In this document: positions 25,101 through 35,700 of the stretch, in pieces
Position numbering within the stretch: the stretch's first letter is position 1
Layout: each line of letters begins with the position of its first letter
Assembly: GCF_008831285.2 (NCBI RefSeq)
Contig: NC_045141.1
Location: 18,162,848-18,226,847, forward strand
Reading direction: 5' to 3'
DNA length: 64,000 nucleotides
DNA from: Nymphaea colorata
Lineage: Eukaryota; Streptophyta; Magnoliopsida; Nymphaeales; Nymphaeaceae
Program-made: the position numbers and the translations under genes
The notes under the pieces: generated by a model
Seen by the model: the letters and a program-made list of their open reading frames with translations, nothing else
What the model was told of the DNA's origin: nothing
The model's database searches: none

Positions 25101-27034
25101 ACATAGCACTGTCTATCATGACTGTAGAGGCCGACGGCTGGGAAGATCTGAGTGCTAGGAAGTCCTCATACTCAGACTTCTTGATACTCATTGTCACTGT
25201 CTCAGGGTGAGAAGGATATAAAGACCCATCTACAACTGATGAAGCTGCCTGAACAGACCCAATAGGAGACGGTAAAGAATTCTTGCCCTGCTTGGATGCA
25301 ACATTTCTTCCTAGGGATGCAACGGAAGGACGACCATGTTTATCCCAACATCTGTCTTCTAAATGTCCTATTTTACCACAATAGGTGCACTGAAATCTCC
25401 CCCTACCTCCTCCTGACCCACGACCAATGCCTCTCCCCCTGAATGAACCGCGTCCACGACCTCTTGAGGCTACCAAGGCAGAAGCCTGTAAGTCACTAAA
25501 GGGCTGAGAAAGAGTCACAGCAAGACGACTGAGTCTGTTGTAGGCTTCGACTGGGTTAGGGATTTCTGCTCCAGTCAACATCTGTGCCTTTGCTACAACA
25601 TAGTCAGGGGAGAGACCCTGTAAAAACTTCGCAACCATAGACTGTTACCATGAGTTTTATGACATGTTGGACATGGGGGACGTAATGCTTTAAGTCGTTC
25701 ATAGATGGACTTGAGGGAAGCGAAGTACTGAGCATGACTTTGATCACCCTGTTGCAAATTAAGTAATTCCTCCTCCACCTACAATATCTTGCTAACATTT
25801 TTGTCATTTGAGTAAGTTTGTTTCAAGAAATCCCACATTTGTTTGGCCGAGGTATAGTATGCAATAGTTGATGCGATTTGTGGTTGCACACTATTCATGA
25901 TCCACGACATCACAATATTATTATCTCCCTTCCATGAACCATATTTTCCACTCTTTTCGACAAACTCATTTTCTTCTATAACATGCTCCTTCTGATGTCC
26001 AATCGCTGACATCATAAACACACGAGACCAAATCTCATAGTTAGATCCATCTAACTTTACCGTAGAACCATAAGAGAATGGATTTCCTCCACTTTTAACC
26101 TCATGAGAAAAATCAATCCTGAGATTTTCAGCCATTGCAAATCTATCCACAAGAGATTAACCACCACAGGCAAGAGAAAAAAATATTGAAAAGGAGACTG
26201 ATCAGCAAGACCAAACTTCCCACAGCCACGTTAGATGCACAAGAGCAAGCAAACCGCTGTCCAACTGTTGACTGCAACCCACGGCCAAAAAGAACAACAA
26301 TCTGAAAAAAAAAACTGCTAACAGCAAGCCCACAATAATCTGCTCCAACCAACAACTTGTCTATTTATGTATCTAACGCAGCTGTACCACACATTAATTT
26401 TCACACATCATGGATAACGACAGCAGATAAATGTATTCAACGTAAACTGCCACAAAAAATCATAAAGAGCAGTCCTCCACTTGGCTGCCTTGATCATAGA
26501 CCACATCAAACCATAAGAGTCTCCACGACTGGAGTCTATTCATGCATACCTCCTAGCGTGAATAGACTCCTCCACCTAGTTCCGTTGCTGGAAATCAGTC
26601 AACTAGAACAGATGAGAAGAGAAGAAGGAAGAGACACAAGAAGAGGAAGGAGAACAAGACGGTGGAAGAGATAGCCTGAGAAGGAGAAGGAGGGTCGCCG
26701 GCTGTTCACGTCACGTCGCCAGATTCACGGACCTCTGCAGCCTATTGCCAGCTGTTCACGTCGCGTCGCCAGTCACGTCCCGCTCTAATACCATGTTGCA
26801 GCCTTGAAACGTGGAGAGAGAGAGAGAGAGGGCTGAAGACGTGAGAGTTGAGAAGAAAAGAACTCATCTCATTCACTAACCCTAATCTCTAAAGAGATTA
26901 GGGTAGAAAGAAGATTTGCATATTACATCAATCTAAAATGAAGAAAATATACTCTTTAATATTACAAAGAACCACCTAAAAACATAGACATTCTTATTTC
27001 AACAGCATTATTACTGATTACCCGTTTTCCCATG

Positions 27035-27082
<48 letters not shown>

Positions 27083-27893
27083 CGTGTGTGTGTGTGTACA
27101 ATAGATATAGCTATTATTTAGATATTGATCGAAATTAACCGATAGACGAATTTGACTTTGCCTTTGTATGTGCACAAGAAACCATTGAAATACTCTTAAG
27201 TCCATGTTCATAATGAGCCATGACAGCCAAAACCCATTCATGCTGGGTTTAGTTGACAGGCAACTAATTGCTGTCGATGTTTACTGTCTGATATCACCAG
27301 AGAGACTTTTGTACAGCTTTATAGATAATTAGTTTTGCTTGTAAAGCTTTGATAGCTATTTAGAATCATAAGTTGAATCATTGTCACTTTTTTGTTTGTG
27401 TTAACCAGGTAAAGCATATTGACTGCTATGTAGTTACAATTCAAGAGCTTGAGTGCGTGACAGCGAGATACAGATTTGCCTCTATGATGCGAGGTAGATT
27501 CTTGGATTCTTTTCGTGCATAATTTTTGTTCCTTTGGATTCAAATACTTTTTTCACATGTTGATTGGCTGATGACGTCTGATTCAGTTCACGCCCTTTCT
27601 ATGTCAGTCTTATTTATTAATGAGGCTTTATGATGTCAGATCCACGACCAAAGTCAATGCAGTATGGTATCAAAGTGTACCCAGTGTTAACTATTTTCCT
27701 ATTTGTCCAAGGACTGTAATCCCAGGTTCAGTCTAAGTTCATGCATGGAGTAAGCATATTCATATTCATCACATACAGGAAGTAAATCCAGATATTGTAT
27801 GGTCATATTGGACCTGGAACATGGTCATGCCAAAACCAACCTCTCTCGCTCCCCCTCTATCTCACAACAAGCACATATGTGTGCATGCACCCA

Positions 27894-27925
<32 letters not shown>

Positions 27926-30900
27926 AGCACATATATGCTGCATGTTTTCTTGGAGCTAGTCTATGCTATGTGCTTGACATTTATCAATCGTATTTGTATT
28001 TGGACCTGTTTGTTGACTGCAATGTCCTTCCATCCATTAAACAATTGTATTTATCCACCACCGCCATAGTTGGACAATGATCTTTTGTAGGCAGATGTCC
28101 TTCCATCTATTAAACAATTATGTTGATCCACCACTGCCATAGTTGGACAATGATCTGTTTGTAGGCTGCCAATGACCTTCCATCCATTAAACTGTATTGA
28201 TCCACCACTTCCATGGTCGTATAATGTCCCTGTAGAAACAGAATTCTCTCTGTGTTGGATCAACCTCAATTCCATAAAGTGGTTTGAAGTCTGCTTCATG
28301 GTAAACTAATTCTTTCAAGGTATGTACAACTTCTAAAGTTAGACATTTAATATGTAAAACTTCTAAAGTGGACTTTCTTCTAGCATTCTGTTGTATATCC
28401 CTAGTTGGGTTATGTGAAAGCTTGTGTAAAATCTTATGTGCAAGTAACAACCTTTCAAGTCGTTTTAACAAAAGTTAGATTAGTATATTTAGTCTACAAT
28501 TAAGAATGGACTTTGCGTTCATCTGTGTACAGTATTTTGGTTTTTAAATCACCAAATTTTTACAGTTTTAATTGTCCATTTTTGAAACTCTTAAGTCTTG
28601 TATCATGGTTCCATCTGGTGCTTAACGCTTCAAGTACATAGATCACATTATTCACATCTATATCATAAATGAATTGCATTGATATATATACTGTTTCACA
28701 TAATCTGTTACTTGATGCTGACTGGTGTGTCCCTGCTTGATTTCATGACAACATTACCCTACTTTCTTTTAGCATGGTTACTGTATCACTAGCACATCTT
28801 TAGCATCTGTGTCAGTTGCGTTTACTTCTTGCAATATTTCTTTCTTAAGATTCAGTCATCTTATATTATGACCATCTTCTGAAAAAGCATCTCTGGTGTA
28901 TTTATGCAACTTCTTAGTAATTTGAAATGTTTGTAGTTTATGATAAGCTGACATATATTTATCTAAAGATGGAATCCTCTCCTGGAATTCCTTTAGGTTT
29001 TTGTGTTCATATAGATATTAAAGTGAGTAATTAGCTGTGGATTGTTATTGTTTAAAATCATTTTGAGGTCACAAAGTAGGCATTTGTTCTTTATTAGCTA
29101 CTAATCATGCAATCCCTACAAGGCTACATCCCACATGCTTGTTGTGTCATACAGTTTATATGGTTGCTAGTACGGATGTGTGTATCTTGATGCTGGTCAG
29201 TTTCCATTTATTTCATCTTATCTCTGGATAATCTATGAGGGTAAGTAATGGAAGACGGAGTAAGATTAACGAGCCTTAACCTGCCTGCACTCACAACTAA
29301 GCTAAAACTAAGCTTAACTCTAACTAAAACTCAAGTAAATAGCTAGATAAAAAACAAGAATAGAAGAAAACTAAGGAGTTTGCATTTTCATTTTTTTTTT
29401 CCAACTTTTCAATCGTATTACAAAATGAATCCATGCCCCTTTATATAAAGAAAGGGACGGATTTCGGATCTGAATCCATTTACAATAGTTAGAATTATCT
29501 GGATCTAGTTACAAAAGTGTGGATCTGAATCTATTGTTGTACATCAGACTCCTCGAGTTGGAGAAGGGTCGTCCTCAATGAATTTTAAATATCTCAATCC
29601 GCCAAAATGATTGTTCACTGTAGCAGGTCCGAGTCTGTTCAAAGAGGCCCACTGCGCTGTTGCTTATGCTAACGTGATGGACCGCTAAACGTCTTTTTGC
29701 CGATGGTCAAGGTGACGGCCTTGACGGAGGTTCGTGAGTTTGGATCTGGTCCAGGGGCGTCTCCAAGCAAAGTCTGGCCTTAAATAATGGGAAAAATCTG
29801 ATTTGGACCCTTAAACCCAAAGATCGGATGATATGAGCCTGAATCGGGTCTCAAACCCGACCCATTTGACTCGAACCGGTCCCAAAAGGGATCGGCCCTA
29901 TCCCTCCAATGTCTCGGCTGCTCGAGGAGGCAGAAGGGGCAAACCAAAGGGTGGGGGTGGGGCACCCATCACGGCCCACCCATTTTTTTGAAGGGGGAAG
30001 GTGGTGGAGGGCAGTTTCCTGTCACATCTAGTCCGCCGGCAGCCGGCGATCCCAGGGGCAGAGTTGGTTCAGGTGGCGGGGCCACTAGGTCTTTCACACG
30101 AGCAGGAGGCGAAAGGGTGAAGGTATCGCCACTGCTGGTCATAGTTCCCGCACCACCTCTGGTCGGGAATGAAGTCGCCGACATCAGCCGTGCCACCGGT
30201 CGCCTGCCCACAGTGACGGTGTTGACTTCTGTTGGATTGACAAACTCATCACCCCCTGGACTCGTTCCCAATCAGCAGGTGGAACGACACCGTTCCCCTG
30301 CGGCCGGTTCCTTCCCTCAACGGCATCCGGGCCATCGTCGTCTACCACTTCTTCAAGCTGCTACCCAAAGGCCAAAGCAGTGGCATGGCTGGCTGCCGGC
30401 GGCGTCCGCTGTTGGGTTGAAGGAAGGTTCACCTATTGCATTCTGATGGTCATCTCTAGCACCCTTCACCCCCAAACCGACAACAAATCAACAACTTTCT
30501 GGCCATTAGTCTCCCTAGCTCCGACTATTCCACTGGCCGGAGGAATGGTGTTCGGATTCCTTGCCTCCAGTCTACCCACAACTGTAGATTTCGTTTGTTG
30601 ATGGAAAGAAGATGAAGCAACTGGTTCCTGACCTCCTCTAGACAAATGCAGAAGGGCTCCGTTGGGGACCCTCAACGACATATCTGGTTCGTTGGCTGGT
30701 AGTGGAGCTTCGGCGAGAACCCCTTCCGATGCGGCCTTAGCTGAATCACGGCTCCATAATCCTCCCAAACCTCCAGTGCCTCTACCAGGGTAATCGAGAT
30801 GATGCTCACCTGTTCTCGTTTCAGCGTCAGAAGCGCTGATGGCCGGACGAATGTCTGCAACAGAAAGTCCATGAACGATTTGCACGTTCTGCAGAGCCGA

Positions 30901-32780
30901 GCAGAACATTTCTTTGAACTCATCCATCGTCCATGAAATGGACACCTCCATTTCATCTACCCTTCATGCAGCAGCAACAAAATCTTGTCTGATACAAGTC
31001 AAAAACCGACACATGCCTTGCTAAGATCTGTTGTACTCGTTCCTCCATTAATGGCGGAATTTTGCTTCTCTTAAAACCTCACTCTAATACCAATTAATGC
31101 AAGAAAGGTTAACAAGTCTTAACCCACCCGCACTCACAACTAAGCTAAAACTAAGCTTAACTCTAAGTCTCTAACTAAAACTCAAGTAAATAACTAGACG
31201 AAAAACAAGAACAGAAGAAAACTAAGAAGGAGCTTGCATTTTCATTTCTTTTTTAACTTTTCAACCGTATTACAAAATGAACACGTCCCTTTATATAAAG
31301 AAAGGGATGGATTTCGTATCTGGATCTATTTACAGAAGTTAGAATTATCTGGATCTGGTTACAAAAGTATGGATCTGAATCTATCGCTCTGCATCAGTAA
31401 GTTGATCCTTGGAGTCAACCATAGGCTTGGCTGGTGAAAAGGAGTCACAAGTGATATAATCATAAATAACAAAAAATGACACCCCTAACATGTAAGCAAT
31501 CACTTATTATCTGAAAAGTGGGTTCATTCCTGCCTCTCAACCATATTCATCATTTCTTTTTCCTCAGCAAATTATTGCCTGCAGCTGAGTCAAACCAAGT
31601 TTGAGTCATGACAGAGCTTTATTGTTTGCCTTTCTGGGGAAGTCAAGCTTATAAATCTCAACGTTGGGCTCATCTCTGTTGGGTAGATAGTTTTTAGCTG
31701 TTCATTAAGCTTGGCCATTTAGTAAGTGGCAAAGGTATTCATGATTTTCAGGTTTGAATCTGCCTCAATTCGTAGCATAATCTACTTACTAGTTTCTCAA
31801 TCATTCCAAATGTTATGTCAATGTATGCCTCCTCTCTGGTCCATTCCACCCTTCTTAATGTTCCACCTGAATTGCTTCAGTTTTTGGTGTCTCAGTTTCA
31901 CTGCACTTTCCATACTTGCAGCACCACTTCATGGCTTTGCATTCTGGTTTGATGTTGAATTTGCCGGTCCCCCTGTCCTCATCGACAACCATTTGCAGAC
32001 TTCTCATGGAAGTGATGAGTCATCTTCCGACATCTATAGCACTGGCTCACATCAGAGGAAAAAACGTGCAAAATCTGTTGAGACACTTGTACTATCAACT
32101 GCACCTGAGGATGTTCCAACTCATTGGCAGCAGGTAAGTCTACATGGTACACTCCTTCCAAGGTTGAACATACTGTTGCACATTTCTCTCATTCGTAGCG
32201 GACAAGCTTGGACAAGTCCATTTCAGCCTTGTTCAGCTCTGTTACTTGACCTAGCTAACATGATAATCCAGAAAGCACTTTTAGTATTATATGTAACATA
32301 TTCTTCCTCTGTTAGTTTAGTTGTTTCGTTTCAACTAATATATATATGCATGCACTGGTGTACATTCGCATTCACAAACACAAGTTCACTGCATACATAT
32401 CCACCAGTCACGTGGTTGCTCATACAAAATCATATACGGGCACACATACATTTACATGCACAACACATCACATGATCATCAGTATGACTTTGGCAGCTTT
32501 ATGAAATGAAATGAAATGTTTGTTAATGGCTTAATGCAGACCTTGTTGTACCTTTATGAACCAGTAGAGGTGAATCAAGATCAGATCATTGAAGGATCTG
32601 TAACATTATCACAGAGCAAGGAGAACCCTCGCTTCTTAAATATTCATCTAGAATATGCGTGAGTTCAATTTGTCATACAAGTGGTCATGTGTCTCTTTTT
32701 GACTTGCGAAGTTGACAAATTCTCTATGATGTTGCAGATCAGGTGGCCGGTCATTTGTCAAAGAATCTGTAATGCGGTGA
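16198..32780 (+). CDS. PRMT6: protein arginine N-methyltransferase, PRMT6 type
   Basis: Transfers methyl groups from S-adenosylmethionine to arginines of histones and other proteins (type I, asymmetric dimethylation, by family). Exons: 16198-16428, 17228-17293, 17425-17493, 18499-18534, 19575-19640, 20213-20281, 20394-20471, 20665-20743, 21390-21484, 27409-27493, 31922-32133, 32540-32658, 32738-32780. All phases agree; 415 aa. Visible motifs: YFHSYSHLGVHEEMIK ending exon 1; SAM-binding DVGCGTG (103-109); VYAVDAS (123-129); double-E loop SEWMGYMLLYE with Glu170 and Glu179; THW loop at 358-360; C-terminal SFVKESVMR. A low-complexity Ser/Lys/Arg-rich insert in exon 11 is usual for plant PRMT6. 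The start is the first in-frame ATG. Exon 4 is only 36 bases. Introns 9 (5.9 kb) and 10 (4.4 kb) are enlarged by LTR elements lying antisense to the gene. All catalytic motifs are present, so the gene looks functional. Confidence 0.95.
18965..18984. repeat. (TA)n microsatellite in PRMT6 intron 4
   Basis: Uninterrupted TA dinucleotide run, followed by further TA-rich sequence to about 19035. Confidence 0.85.
21738..21968 (-). repeat. copia 3' LTR (left copy)
   Basis: 231 bp, from TGTTGCAGCC to TTTCAACA. Near its left edge it carries a (GA)n run. Compared with the right copy it has extra short segments around 21834 and 21900 plus about five visible substitutions by my hand alignment. Confidence 0.95.
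21969..21980 (-). other. copia polypurine tract
   Basis: On the minus strand this reads CTTGAGGGGGAG directly before the 3' LTR. It is the plus-strand primer for reverse transcription, and the last stop codon of the polyprotein overlaps it. Confidence 0.85.
21976..26135 (-). pseudogene. copia gag-pol polyprotein, inactivated
   Basis: Starts at the ATG at 26135 (MAENL). Gag covers about 26135-25350 and ends in a CCHC zinc knuckle (CTYCGKIGHLEDRC). The protease motif is near 25040-25065, with the catalytic Asp-Ser-Gly changed to Asp-Ser-Arg. A GAG-preintegrase segment (LRLGHPF) and integrase follow to about 23900. Reverse transcriptase with YVDD is near 22918-22929, and RNase H with SRSSAESEYRAMA near 22300-22345. 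Visible breaks: an in-frame TAG at about 25780, a frameshift near 25640, TAG at about 24494, a stop or stops with frame changes between about 24420 and 24190, a frameshift between 23598 and 23460, and a TGA at about 22814. It cannot yield a full polyprotein. Confidence 0.93.
26782..26793 (-). other. copia primer-binding site (initiator Met tRNA)
   Basis: On the minus strand TGGTATTAGAGC directly follows the 5' LTR. The usual copia form is TGGTATCAGAGC, so there is a single C-to-T change. Confidence 0.88.
26794..27004 (-). repeat. copia 5' LTR (right copy)
   Basis: 211 bp, TG to CA, pairing with 21738-21968. It begins TGTTGCAGCC and contains the same (GA)n run. Confidence 0.95.
27038..27097. 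repeat. compound (TC)n(TG)n microsatellite
   Basis: A pure TC run passes directly into a TG run with one TGCG interruption. It lies in PRMT6 intron 9, between the copia element and exon 10. Confidence 0.93.
27898..27925. repeat. (CA)n microsatellite in PRMT6 intron 10
   Basis: Uninterrupted CA dinucleotide run of about 28 bases. Confidence 0.93.
28023..28235. repeat. degenerate 73-77 bp tandem repeat in PRMT6 intron 10
   Basis: Three diverged units start near 28023, 28096 and 28173 with TGTCCTTCCATC or TGACCTTCCATC. They share ATCCACCAC and CCATAGTTGGACAATGATC; the third is the most diverged. Confidence 0.75.
29249..29546 (-). repeat. 3' LTR of the non-autonomous element (left copy)
   Basis: Aligns over its whole length with 31098-31396. 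Both contain CCTTTATATAAAGAAAGGGA, a self-complementary segment holding a TATA-like core. Confidence 0.88.
30466..30951 (-). CDS. unidentified 161-aa frame inside the non-autonomous LTR element
   Basis: Begins at an ATG at 30951 (MEVSISWTMDEFKEMF), about 150 bases after the primer site, where a gag gene would start. It has no zinc knuckle, protease or polymerase motif; the C-terminal half is rich in Gly, Ala, Pro and Ser. It could be a degenerate gag, a captured host fragment, or an open frame favoured by GC content. I cannot assign a function. Confidence 0.35.
   Translation of the reverse strand: MEVSISWTMDEFKEMFCSALQNVQIVHGLSVADIRPAISASDAETRTGEHHLDYPGRGTGGLGGLWSRDSAKAASEGVLAEAPLPANEPDMSLRVPNGALLHLSRGGQEPVASSSFHQQTKSTVVGRLEARNPNTIPPASGIVGARETNGQKVVDLLSVWG
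31082..31092 (-). other. primer-binding site of the non-autonomous LTR element
   Basis: On the minus strand TGGTATTAGAG matches the initiator Met tRNA 3' end, except for the same C-to-T change seen in the copia element. Five bases separate it from the LTR. Confidence 0.75.
31098..31396 (-). repeat. 5' LTR of the non-autonomous element (right copy)
   Basis: Pairs with 29249-29546 and has small insertions relative to it, for example six bases near 31165. Confidence 0.88.
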
Positions 32781-35700
32781 TTCCCGTCATTTTCTGTCTT
32801 CTGAAGTTAATTGATTACCTTCTTCTTGGCTACACAAAATGATTTTTTTGCTACTCAAAGCTTCATCTGATATGGAGGGCAAGGAGGATCTGGTCTGCAA
32901 TTTGGTATCAGTAACTAGTCTCTTGACATGGCTGTAATTAGCTGGTATAGATGCCACGTGGGGGTGATTCTTATCATTCAGCAGTTCAGCCATACCCTGG
33001 TTCAGATCTGATAGTTATTGAAATTTGTTTTGCAAATCTAAGTGCGGATATTGGAGGTGAGCATGTATAATTTGTCTCCAGTTTTAGCATATGTTGTTGC
33101 CTATGCTCTTTGTCAAGCTAGAAAAGAAAAAAGCTACAATTACTTTCATCACCATTTTATATTTTCCACTTGTGTCAAATGTAGAGAGGGCCTCTAACAT
33201 CATTTTCATCATTGTCCAGCCCTATCCCAACGCATGGTATAGACAATCTGAATTAGTAATTGATAGTTTATAGAAGAGCTTCTTAACCTAGTTACAACGT
33301 AGTGATTGAGGGCCTGGCATTCGACTTCATGAGGACAACTTGACAGGGTGCTGATGGCGTTTACTCCAATATAATGGTCTGTATTGTTCTGCATTAAACT
33401 TTGTTCAAGCGATTGTGTGGACTTATTTTGGAAGCATATAATCAAATGGAAACACTTTCACTGTATAGCGTGTTCAGAATCTTCAGATTAATCCAAATTG
33501 CCATGGTACATTGGGCAGATGCTGGTCAAGCTCTTGCCAGCAGAATACTGCCATCCCTAATGAACATTGTCTGGGGATGGAGAACTTTTCTTGGAATGCT
33601 ACGCTTCTTTTGTTGGGTCAACTCTCTATTGCTGTTTTGGCTTTTGTGGGTGAAAAAAAAGAAGGAAAATGCTGGTGAATTATTTTTAATTGAGAGGAAA
33701 CGAGGCTATGCCACATGGTGCATCATTTGCATTACCTTCTCTTTTTTTCTTCTTCCAAATGAAGGCGATGAATCAACTAAATTTATGCCCTTATTGATCT
33801 CAACTGATGGTATTTGACTTCAAAGAATGAAATGGGTCTTTTATACTGTTACATGTCTGACAGTATTTATTTGAAGATAAATCAACCTTCTGACAAGGGG
33901 CTTGTATAGGATCTTGATGCTTGCTCAAAGCCAGGTCCATGGAACATAATCTGCGTTTGCTGTATCTGACAAAATGCTACATTAAAATGCAAATGCCTCT
34001 GAACTCGGAACTCGGTAGGTCGCCACGATTGAGAAGCAATATCAAGCACCAAGATATCATGTGATATTTATTCCAAACTCAGAGCCTAATTGAATAGATT
34101 TTATAGCAATATCTAAACCTGGTTAACGATTGGATTCTGATTTGGAATGCTTGTTTCTAACTGAATCCAGTGAACACCTGAGGATGAGTACTTGCTGAAA
34201 AGATTATGCAGACTTTTGTAGTTTATACATGCCTACATGGTAACGTGGGGAATTTGTTAGATGTGATATCGACGGCCTAAATCCCATCTGAATCCTATTC
34301 ATTTATGTCTGTCACAGCGCATCATCACAGCCAACAAATACTGCTTTCAAACTCCAAACGCCCATGATGTTGCTTCCCAAGTCGTGGAGGAAAATACCCA
34401 ATTGATATTCTATGGTTTTTTTCATGCTGCCATGGTTCCCTTGCAATCCTTGTGGTCAATCCTTTCCCGAATCATGTGTGGAAATTCACTGCAGCAACAC
34501 ATCATGTACACATTCTGCTATTTTATGTCATCCTATCCTTGCCCATGTAACTTCGGTTGACGAAAAAGGCATTCAATCTCTTGAGATCCTTTGAATGCAG
34601 TCTAGTGATTCAAAATTAATCATCTAAAATTGCTGAATGATATCGATATTGCGAACATAGAACATGAGCGTAACTTATTTTCTTTTCTAAGTACAATATA
34701 AATTTGTCACTGAAGCTGGATAGGTTCAATTTAGTTACAACAACTCTTTGTTCAACTATATACTGTCAAGTTGCATTTGTTTGTCAAGTTATAATATGAA
34801 TGTGAACAATTATAGTTCAAATCCTAACAATCCAGAGCAATATCAGTTTACTTGGAAGGAAGAACTGTTCAACAATTGAGATTTTCCAAAAATTTGTTGT
34901 CATCAAATATTATCAACACAGCCATGTACAAGAATGGCAAAAAAAATGGAGAGTTGTGGCACCTGAGATCCGCGAACACGAGGGACGCTGTAGGTTCCTG
35001 AACTCAATCGGCAGGACTGCTGATACAGTTGACCAACTGATTGGCCGACTCGGCTGGATAATCAGCCACACGACATTGAAAAACATTTCTGAAAAAAGAA
35101 ATAAAATATATATATAATTTAATTAAAATACAAAAAAACAAAATTATTTAGAAAATAATTAATAGTTGAAAGCTACACATTGGTACCCTTGAATCAGTCA
35201 CTGGCTCAATTTAGTTTTCCACTTATTTGATTTGAATCAAATGATTCAGGCCCATTTGGACAACATTGGGTGGACCAACCACCTTTGGTTGGTGGTGCCA
35301 CTAAATCAGAATTTTTTTTCCAATGGCGTGTTCTACGTGGGTGTTTGACTGACACCAGATCCTAACTAGGAGGACAGGGATTTCAAAGTATTCGAACGTA
35401 CTCCTACACCCACAAGAAAGAAAACGTACGAAACTTCCTCATTTGCATTTCCATTGGAACTGGAAAGTCAAGTTAGTATTGGAGCCGCCTCTGAGGACTT
35501 TATGGCTTTCACTCTTCCAAAACTTTAAACTCCCTTTTTTTTCACGTGACGATGGCGAGAGATCCACCAAAAACACAAGCTCCACGCCGATTCCAAGTTT
35601 AATATGAATCTCTCTCTCTCTCTTTCTTTGTAGACCCTTGAAAGACACACATCATTTCAAAAAAGATTTCTAAGTTCTCTCAAATTGTTGTTGTGTGTGA

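Larger units (their letters stand above)
21738..27004 (-). mobile_element. Ty1/copia LTR retrotransposon, decayed, in PRMT6 intron 9
   Basis: Complete in structure and inserted antisense to PRMT6. LTRs lie at 21738-21968 and 26794-27004 and both run TG to CA. The 5-bp target duplication GCATT is at 21733-21737 and 27005-27009. Read on the minus strand, the right LTR is the 5' LTR. It is followed at once by a primer-binding site matching initiator Met tRNA, TGGTATTAGAGC. A polypurine tract (GAGGGGGAG) abuts the left LTR. Domain order gag, protease, integrase, reverse transcriptase, RNase H identifies copia. The coding region has many lesions, so this copy cannot make its own proteins. Confidence 0.97.
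29249..31396 (-). mobile_element. non-autonomous LTR retroelement in PRMT6 intron 10
   Basis: LTRs at 29249-29546 and 31098-31396 (298 and 299 bp) are in direct orientation and begin TG and end CA. Flanks share GTAA (29245-29248 and 31397-31400), a 4-bp duplication, or a 5-bp AGTAA if the boundary is shifted by one. On the minus strand a primer site TGGTATTAGAG lies five bases inside the right LTR, so the element is antisense to PRMT6. The 1.55 kb interior shows no reverse transcriptase, integrase or RNase H. It is GC-rich between about 29950 and 30950 and holds a 161-codon frame. The LTRs differ by roughly 8 percent by eye, making it older than the copia insertion. Confidence 0.86.

Noticed and set aside
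27898-28235. Possible CRISPR-like array from regular repeats
   Set aside because: Eukaryotic intron with a CA microsatellite and three diverged direct units without unique spacers; simple tandem duplication.
33401-33817. 138-codon frame downstream of PRMT6
   Set aside because: No domain, no partner exons, hydrophobic and lysine-run composition; probably chance in non-coding DNA.
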